64,000 nucleotides of DNA. Origin: Hedera helix (Eukaryota > Streptophyta > Magnoliopsida > Apiales > Araliaceae). A model generated the notes under the pieces. It was not told where the DNA came from, searched no databases, and saw only the letters and a list, made by a program, of their open reading frames with translations. Position numbers and translations under genes: made by a program. Below are positions 56,829 through 64,000 of the stretch, in pieces. Within the stretch, counting starts at the first letter, position 1, and each line of letters opens with the position of its first letter. The DNA lies in NCBI GenBank assembly GCA_947179155.2, contig OX359264.1, positions 51,807,202-51,871,201 on the forward strand. The letters are read 5' to 3'.

Positions 56829-59579
56829 TTATCTCCTCCTACTTGTAGATCTCCTTCTTTCATCTTCATACCTTTGCCTAGGAGACCTTCTCTCATCTTC
56901 CTACCTTTGCCAGAAGAGTGCTCTCCTTTCCTCTTCTGCTCTTTTCAGTTCAATTTTTTTCATTTGTATAGCTTCTTCTTCTTTCACTTGGAGCCATGCT
57001 TGAGAACTGGATGGTTCCACATATGAGGATTGTCCTTGACCACTTGGTACAAGTGGTCTCGCAGTTGAGTCATGTCTCTGATGAATTGGTACTGCTTCAA
57101 ACCTAGGAGGTTGAATGGACATTTAAACCAATCTCATCCCTTGAGATGCTTTTCCTCTTCTGCTGCTTTGTTCTATGTTCTTCTTCTTCTCTCCCTTATT
57201 GGCATCATTAATGTTGGCCACCTCAGCCGATAGCTCCTACACACCCTGAACAAGTTCTTGAAGTTGAGTCTGGGTGGCAGCTACATCATTGCGATGATCT
57301 TGAAGTCATTCTTCAACTAGGATTTGTTTCTGCTCAACCACTGATAGAGTTGTATCTGATCGATGAACTTGTTCTTTGAGGGATTGTTTCATTTCGAAGA
57401 TCTGATCAGCGAGAGGAGCTATAGATTGCGCATTGGTTTGTTAAAGAACGTTGATGGACTTCTGATGATTGGTCATTGCTTCCATAAACTTTTTGTCTCT
57501 TTTTTCAAGATGTTCATAAATAGCTGCCATTAATTGCTTCAATCTTGTGGAGAATTGTTTTTCTAAATTTTGAGAAAGATTGTTTACAGCAGTAACGACA
57601 TTGTATACTCTTCGTATAATGTTGTGGGACGAGGATGCCAGATCTTTCTGTATCTCTACTTGCATATAGCTCGTAAGGTCCGTTAAGCACTCAGTAGTAG
57701 GAAGCAGAGATATCTTTTGCAGAATATCTTGGAGGAGTTGAGTTGTTTGCCCCTGGTCAGCGATGGAGCTTGGAATGTGAAAGTATTCATGACTAGAGGT
57801 TAAGGGAATATCTTCTTATGTGAGGAGAAGTCTTGGAGGTCGAAAAGGTTGAGCAGAAGACATTGTGTGTGTAAAAGGCGGGGTTTGAGGAGAGTCTTGA
57901 GGGCACTCTACGTCTTGATCATTTAAGCTTCCTTGACCATTAGTCGTAGAGTGTGGGGACTCTACGACTGGAGTAGAGTTGGACGTAGATCTTGTTCCAG
58001 TGGTTACGTTAGACAGCTCCTTAAATTTATTGAAGGTCCAGGCAGGTGTATGATTTTGTATGAATGTGAGAGGGATGACGTGTACCTTTTGCCCTACTGA
58101 AGATGAAAAAGAGCTGTTTGAGATCAGCTTTTGGACAAAGTGTAGGTTTTGAGGGTAGCCTTGAGCCAGAATTACCATGTTGGGATATGCTTTGAAGGTC
58201 CATAACAGTTGATCCTATGCATTGTGTACCAAGGCTCGATGGAATGACATCAGTGGCAAGAACTTTAGCAGGCAGTTGTAGTTGAGGTGCCTCTGTTCAT
58301 TTCTTCCAACTGTCACTATTTCGATGTCATCCTCTTCATCTGTATTCATTGTGGTTGAAATGATTGAAATGTCTTCTTGAATCTCCCCCTCAGCCTGAGC
58401 ATCTACTGGCTCAGGAACTACTGATGGCTCCCCCTCAGTTTGAGTAACTATAGGTTCAACTGCTTCAAATGACTCCCTCTCAACTGGAGCATTGTCAGAT
58501 TTTTTATGTAGCTCCCCCTCAGCTACTGAGCCTTTTTCATCTAAATTCACTAGCCTTCTTCTCTTTGGTCTTGGCTCTTTTGAAGTGACCTCCCCAGCCT
58601 TATGCTTATTGCTAGTTTCCCTCTGCTGATCTAATTCTTCATCCTCCGTGTCAGCCTTCTCCTCAGGAGCAACGTCAGAGGCTTCATTTGATGATCCTTG
58701 AGGTCTTTAGATCTCAAGATCTTTCTTTCCTATCCTCTTTCTGATCAGACCAGGAGATAGCCTGAAGACCTCCTGAGACTCTGCTTCTGTAGACAGGATC
58801 TTCATTTGTGAGGGCCCAGTTTCACTTTGTGTTCCCTCACTATCCCCAGATCGGGATAGTTTTCTATTCTTAATTGGGTTCCTTTTCCAATTTTTGAACA
58901 GTCTCTGGGTCATCCTCTTATTAGCATTGATGACTTCTCCTTCTGCGTGCTCAATCTTATCCCCCAAAACAGATTGAAGGAGAATGTTTATGAATCTCCC
59001 ATAGGGCAAATTTCTGATGCCCTTCGCCTTTTCTGCATTTTGGATTCAGTTCCCGATCCATTCAACTAGTAAGGAGCCAAAGATGATATTAATCTTCTTT
59101 ACTATGGCTGTCATTATCTTTAGTTGGATCTCGTTGACAGAGTCGTGAGCAGAGTCTTTGCAAATGAGGCACTTTCCAACGATGTCAGCTAGAAACTCAT
59201 ACTTATGATAAAATTCTTTCTTCTTCAATCCTCTCAGCTTCGGATTCTTTTTGTGGTGCATCCTTCTCAGGCACTCTTCTGTGCTCACCATACTGAGAGA
59301 TGTGAGACCCCAATGCTTGAAACCTAGAGCTAGGTTTATTTCTTCAGAGGTGAGGTTGAACTGAACCCCTCTAACTGTGGTGGTTAGGGTTCCATTTACA
59401 TAGGTTTCATTCATATAGAATTCTCTAACTAGCTTTGATATGACTCTTGTGTTTGTTCCCAGGGCTTCTCGAAGGCCAGCCCTTTCTAGCAAATGGATTA
59501 TCCTCTGGTACTGTTTATCTGCTGTTGTGAAGGCTTCGAAATTTAGTTCGTTTCCAGAAATGACTTGAGTAGGCGCCAT
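56829..59579 (-). pseudogene. Sirevirus ORF3 (envelope-like), broken by stops only
   Basis: From the ATG at 59579 to a TAA at 56829-56831 one frame of 916 codons persists, interrupted by about nine in-frame stops. These lie near 59046, 58707, 58215, 57816, 57441, 57308, 57237, 57123 and 56901, with no net frameshift. The first 180 residues contain REFYMNE and EEINLALGF and resemble the 'putative plant transposon protein' domain found in SIRE-type third ORFs. A basic RPKRRR follows in an acidic, Ser/Pro-rich middle. The C-terminal part (57665-57123) is Gln/Glu-rich and looks coiled-coil. The end is Arg-Ser-rich. In SIRE-type elements the ORF at this place is called envelope-like; its function is unproven. 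No transmembrane segment was evident by eye. Confidence 0.72.
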
Positions 59580-59769
59580 TTGATTGTTTTTCTGAGACAG
59601 GAAGAATGATTTAACTAAGTATTGGCACTTTAGGGTTCTAGATTTTTGAGAGAGAGATAGAGAGGTTTAGGTTTTTTATTTTTGAAGAATAATGAACGAC
59701 GCACAATTTTTTAAAGTATTTAAAACTTCCCTCTATGTTTGCTGAAACGCGTGTCAAGTTTTGATAGGA

Positions 59770-60070
59770 GCACTTTTAGTTGGTTGATGACCATTTTGCC
59801 CTTTGTCTCCCCCTGAGCTTTACGATCCTTCTTGACACAGCGATCCTTTGTTTTAACAGTCGTTGAGTTAGCTTTACGACAGGGATGTACTCTGCGATCC
59901 TTGGCTTAACAACCGTTGAGTGAGCTCTACGATTTGTAGTGTACTCTACGATCCTTTGTTTTGACGATCGTTGAGTGGGCTCTACGAACTTAAGCGTAGT
60001 GTACGATCCTCGGCTTGATGATCGTTGAGCGTGCTCTACGAACTTGTCCTTTACTTTATTCCCTGAACAC
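59770..60070 (-). repeat. Spacer with CTCTACGA tandem repeats
   Basis: About five imperfect copies of a roughly 60-bp unit, TACGATCCTTGGCTTAACAA followed by CGTTGAGTGAGCTCTACGA, between RNase H and ORF3. The open frame across it is a consequence of the repeat. The GTAGAGT/ACTCTAC words link it to the inverted motifs in the LTR. Confidence 0.75.
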
Positions 60071-60118
60071 TTTTCTTCCTGCCGAGTTAGTAGCTTCCAA
60101 AACATGAAATATATATAA

Positions 60119-62708
60119 AGAGTCTAGATTTAACATTCCTAACTCACTTATTAGTTTATTAAATCTTGATTCATCTAAAGGTTTTGTAAATACATCTGCT
60201 AGTTGTTCTTCAGTTGGGATATAGTGTAGTGATATATTATCATTTTGTACATGATCCCTAATGAAATGATATCTTATATCTATGTACTATGATAATACTA
60301 GTATTATCATAGTACATAGGGATTGGATTAAGCTCAAACCCATAGTCAACAAGCTGAGTCTTCATCCATAGGATTTGTGCACAACAACTACTTGCGACTA
60401 TATATTCAGCTTCTGTAGTTGATGTGGATACTAAGTTTTACTTCTTACTGAACCAAAATATAAGTCTGCTACCAAGCATCTGGCAAGTTTCACTTGTACT
60501 CTTTCTGTCTATTTTGCATCCTGCATAGTCAGCATCTGAATATCCTATTAAATTAAAGGAAGACTCCTTGGGATACCATAATCCCAAGTTTGTAGTTCCT
60601 TTAAGATATTTAAAAATTCTTTTTACAGCTATTAGATGAGACTCTTTAGGGTTAGCCTAAAATCTAGCACATATACATGTAGCAACCATTATATTTGACT
60701 GACTAGCAGTTAGGTATAAAAGTGAGCTTATCATACCTCTGTACTGAGTGATATCAGTGTTTTTACCATTCTCATCTTTGTCAAGCTTAGTGGCAGGTGG
60801 CATAAGAGTTTTCATGACAATTGCAGATTTCATGCCATACTTCTTTAATAAGTCTTTGATGTATTTGGCTTGGTTTATGAAGATGTCTTCATTAGTCTGC
60901 TTTACTTGAAGTCCGAGGAAGAAGTAGAGTTCTCCCATCATGATTATCTTAAACTTGCTCTGCATAAGCTTGGCAAACCTTTCACATAGTTTTTCATCCG
61001 AAGAACCAAAAATAATATCATCCACATAAATCTGAACTAGCAGTGTTTTATCCTTATGTTTTCTTAAAAATAGAGTAGTATCTACTCTTTCTCTAGTGAA
61101 TCCTTTTTCAATAAGAAAGTTAGTTAAGGTTTCATACCATACTCTGGGAGCTTGTTTTAGACCATATAAGGTTTTATCTAATTTATAAATATAATTTGAA
61201 AAGGTTGGATTGATAAAACCTGGAGGTTGTTCCACGTAGACTTCTTCTTGAAGTTCTCCATTCAAAAATGCACTCTTGACATCCATTTGGAAGACTTTGA
61301 CCTTCATGTGTGCAGTATGGGCAAGGAAGATCCTTATGGCTTCCAATCTGGCTACTAGAGCATAGGTTTCATCATAGTCAATTCCTTTATCTTGAGAATA
61401 GTTTTTGGCCACCAGTCTTGCTTTGTTCCTTGTAATCACACCATTTTCATCCATTTTATTTCTGAAGATCCATTTCGTGCCAATGACTGGTTTATACTGA
61501 GGTCTGGCAACTAATCTCCAAACTTTACTTCTTTCAAATTGATTTAGTTCCTCTTGCATGACCTCTATCCAACTTGAGTCTCCTAAGACTTCTTCGATCT
61601 TCTTGGGTTCCACTTGAGAGAGAAAGCTTAGGTAGAAGCATTCATTTGTAGTTGCAGCTCTTGTCTTGATTTTGGCATTTGAATTTCCAATTATTAGATC
61701 TTGAGTGTGATCCTTGGTCTACTTTATTCTCCTAGGAACATCTGTTCTGGTGCCTTCTTACCTGAGTTCTTCCAAATCAACTTCTTGTCCTGGTCGTAGA
61801 GTTTCAATGTCTTTCGGGGTGAACTCTATAATTTCTTCTTCTGCCTCAACGATTTCTGTTGTTGGTTCCATGATCGTAGAGTCTGACTCTACAATTTTGA
61901 GTTCTCCAATCGTTGAGTTGATTTCTGATAAACTATTGAGTGTTGAGCTTTTCTTTTTTGGATCTGATTCATCAAATATGACATGAATGGAGACTTCGAC
62001 AGTTAAAGATTCCTTGTTGAACACTCTGTATGCTCTGCTATCCATAGCATATCCAAGAAAGATTCATTCATCTGACTTTGGCTGGAATTTGGTTAGATGC
62101 TTCTTGCCATTGTTGAATACGTAGCATAGACAGCCAAATGCATGAAAGTAGCTTATATTTGGCTTTCTTCATTTCCATAATTCGTATGGAGTCTTCTTTA
62201 ATGTTGAGTGTATGAGTGACCTGTTCTGGGTGTAGCATGCCATGCTAATGGCTTCAGCCCAGAAATTTTCAGGAAGATAGGCTGCTGCAAGAAGAGTTTT
62301 TCCAACTTCAATCAGAGTCATATTCCTTATTTCTGCTACTCCATTCTGTTGAGGAGTTCTTGAGGCTGAGAAGTTCTGAATGATTCCATTTTCTTCACAG
62401 AACTGGTCCATATCTGAAAAGTCAAACTCTTTTCCATGGTCACTTCTGATGGTCTTGATCTTCTCACCCTTTTCATTCATGATCAGTTTGAAGAGCTTGA
62501 TAAGATGTGAAATAGTTTCATCTTTAGAGCTTAGAAAGGATATCCATGTGTATCTAGTGTAGTCATCTGCTACAACTAAAGAATATCTCTTTCCTCCAAG
62601 GCTTGATGTTGGGATAGGCCCGAATAAATTCATGTGTAGTAATTGAAGGGCTCTATTATTTGAGTTGACTGTCTTGCTCTGAAAAGATATCTTTGTTTGT
62701 TTTTTCAA
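60119..62708 (-). pseudogene. Sirevirus pol: integrase, reverse transcriptase, RNase H (dead)
   Basis: Integrase core, RT and most of RNase H share one frame. Integrase (62708-62169) has SLGGKRYSLVVADDYTRYTW, IRSDHGKEF and TPQQNGVAEIRN. The expected first catalytic Asp is Asn (HMNLFGP, about 62635). The integrase tail lies at 62045-61758. RT (61613-60657) has GTKWIFRNKMDENG, MDVKSAFLNGEL, YGLKQAPRVWY and intact YVDD. RNase H follows with YSDADYAGC and STTEAEY, interrupted by TAG (60657) and a TAA near 60437, both compatible with single transitions from Gln codons. Near 60280-60319 a 40-bp palindrome replaces the codons between DNTSII and the usual HIDIRYHFIRDHV, shifting the frame. The terminal EEQLADVFTKPL-like stretch is at about 60120-60240. 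Confidence 0.9.
60280..60319. repeat. Perfect 40-bp palindrome in RNase H
   Basis: The left 20 bases (CTATGTACTATGATAATACT) are the exact reverse complement of the right 20, with no loop. One arm is normal RNase H coding sequence (the MYYDNTSII codons). The other appears to be a copied inverse joined to the downstream HIDIRYHF region. Confidence 0.95.
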
Positions 62709-64000
62709 GCTGACATGCTTTGCAGGGTTTTTCTTTGATGAAGTTAAGCTTTGGCAATCCTCTTACTAGGTCTTTGGAGGCAAGCTTTGACATGCTCTTG
62801 AAGTTAAGATGTGATAATCTCCTGTGCTAGAGCCAGCACATATCTTCAGAGGCTTTAGCAAGAAAACAGACTACCTCATCTTTACTTAATTTGGCAGTTG
62901 CTGAAAGATATTGCACCATTTCCAGTTGAGCCATAACTTTTGATTTTCCCTGAATTGTTGTCCCAAAAAATGACTGCAGAACCATCCTTTTCCTTGTAAT
63001 CTGTCAGAAGAGCCTTATCACATGTCATGTGCCTTGAGCACCCACTGTCAAGATACCAGATGGATCTCTTTACTAGTATAACAAATCAATCTTCATTTTG
63101 GTACCCATAATTTCTTGGGTCCTGTTTTGTTAGTACCTTTTGGGACCCAAATTTGTTTGATTTTAGGTCTTTACAGTTTATGATAATGATGACCTGATAA
63201 ATATTTATCATTTTTATGATGGTAACTATGATTGATATGACGATGATGTATGTATATATGTGAATTCCTATTTGTCTAGGACTTGTGAGAATTATAATTG
63301 CTCAGTCCTTCGGTTGGGCTGATCTACATTCTGCTTCCATGCTACTCTACAATTCTCATGTTTCGTAAAATGATAGTAGACTTTACGATTTCTGTATGGA
63401 TGGTTCGTAGAGTAAGTTTTGCTCGACTTTATGATCATTTGAGGTTCAGTTATAGATGTTAACTTATTTTTTAATTTTCTGAACCCCAGACCAGTGCGAG
63501 TTTTATTGTCTAATATGATTGCAGGATTAACAGAGTGTGGACAGCTATGAGAGATTGATTCAGAGGATTTGATGAACACAATTCATTTATCAAGATTAAA
63601 GGATTTGCCTTCATTTATTTCCATTGATTTTTCCATAATAGGTCCTGAGAAGGAATTCTCATAACCTAATCCTGATCTATCAGTCACATCTCTTTTACTA
63701 GAGATTAGGGTATCCATAGATAAACTAGATTTGTTTCACATGAAAAATTGTCTTTTCTAGTTCCTGAATCTTGGAGACTAGTGAAGACTCTTTATGAATG
63801 CTCAATTCAGTTATCTTTTTCAATCTTTTATTCTCAGTCTCAATACTAGAATAAAGTTTAGCTATTTGAAGTGTGACTTCTAATTTTATGCTTATTTTCT
63901 CTTTATCCTCTTTTAAATGAGAGTAATCTTTAGATATCCTTCTAAACATTTTCATGTATTTATGTAGCTCTACCATTAAGTCATGCATGCCTTCTCTAAG
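62709..64000 (-). pseudogene. Sirevirus gag/protease/pre-integrase remnants, partial at window edge
   Basis: Just upstream of the integrase core a KACQ zinc-finger end is readable in another frame, so a one-base change in an A-run near 62703 separates it from the core. Further right, 62760-63110 contains GAG-pre-integrase-like pieces with several stops. The frame at 63579-63292 has FRKLKNKLTS and HYHFTKHENC-like segments, the latter resembling a decayed zinc knuckle. The frame at 63988-63725 is Lys/Glu-rich and coiled-coil-like (HLKEDKEKISIKLEV, ENKRLKKI), as in the C-terminal part of Sirevirus Gag. These frames are out of phase with each other. The 5' end of the element is not in the window. 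Confidence 0.65.

Larger units (their letters stand above)
55099..64000 (-). mobile_element. Sirevirus (Ty1/copia, SIRE/Maximus-like), partial, degenerate
   Basis: The element runs leftward: gag remnants at the right edge, then integrase, RT, RNase H, a spacer with repeats, a long third ORF, a CGGGGAGAT purine tract and a 1539-bp 3' LTR. The purine tract with GTTGTCATCATCAAATACGGGG upstream and an LTR starting TGTTGAACA is the well-known Sirevirus arrangement. Integrase before RT identifies copia, and an extra ORF after RNase H identifies the SIRE-like branch. The 5' LTR, primer site and the second copy of the target (expected CTTAC) lie outside the window. Many stops and indels show it is inactive. 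Confidence 0.88.

Noticed and set aside
59776..60105. A 109-codon frame rich in Arg/Ser
   Set aside because: It is built from the tandem CTCTACGA spacer repeats, contains no family motif, and has no counterpart expected between RNase H and ORF3.

Overview
This looks like nuclear DNA from a eudicot plant. The base composition is AT-rich. There is one conventional, spliced plant gene (an ESCRT-III subunit, VPS24/CHMP3 type). Almost everything else is plant transposable-element sequence: Ty3/gypsy chromovirus, gypsy-derived non-autonomous elements, Ty1/copia Sirevirus, TRIM-like elements, hAT and LINE remnants. I found no rRNA, tRNA, CRISPR or prokaryotic features, and I cannot name the species.

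Left part (1-35249). A miniature LTR element (about 425-977) is followed by an old gag-only gypsy element. That element has LTR sequence at about 1418-2437, 4271-5062 and 34821-35249 and a decayed gag at about 2830-3330. A solo LTR (5063-34820, target duplication CCCCT) sits inside this element's right LTR and has itself become a trap for later insertions. It contains a second solo LTR on the minus strand (5767-9553, duplication ATTTT). It also contains a large non-autonomous element (9831-32903) with LTRs of about 4.7 kb around a 2.3 kb non-coding core. The right LTR of that element was then hit by an intact, very young Tekay/Del-type chromovirus on the minus strand (17337-28642, duplication ATATA). 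The chromovirus encodes an uninterrupted 1546-residue Gag-Pol with a C-terminal chromodomain. The uninterrupted copy of the host LTR at 9831-14476 serves as an empty-site reference and confirms the ATATA insertion point.

Middle part (35250-53845). Intergenic DNA with several microsatellites leads to an internally deleted hAT transposon (39278-40733, 8-bp duplication GGTAAAAG) with GGCCGGGCC-type subterminal repeats and the last 58 codons of its transposase. About 430 bp further on starts the VPS24 gene (six coding exons, 41160-50991, 224 residues, plus strand). Its third and fourth introns are swollen to about 4.07 and 3.80 kb, partly by TE DNA (a degenerate gypsy derivative and a LINE RNase H fragment), but all exon junctions remain clean. 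Downstream is a second TRIM-like element (about 51483-52303).

Right part (53846-64000). A diverged, third copy of the Tekay-family LTR is cut at 55098 by a Sirevirus (SIRE/Maximus-like copia) on the minus strand. Its 3' LTR (55099-56637), a third (envelope-like) ORF, RNase H, RT, integrase and part of gag lie in the window, and its 5' end lies beyond the right edge. The Sirevirus is dead: it has in-frame stops, a frameshift before the integrase core, loss of the first integrase catalytic Asp, and a 40-bp perfect palindrome replacing part of RNase H. Its ORF3 nevertheless keeps a single frame over 916 codons.

The most unusual items are the datable nest of insertions, a likely chimera of two non-autonomous insertions, the palindrome scar in RNase H, and the hAT deletion derivative sitting just upstream of the ESCRT gene.
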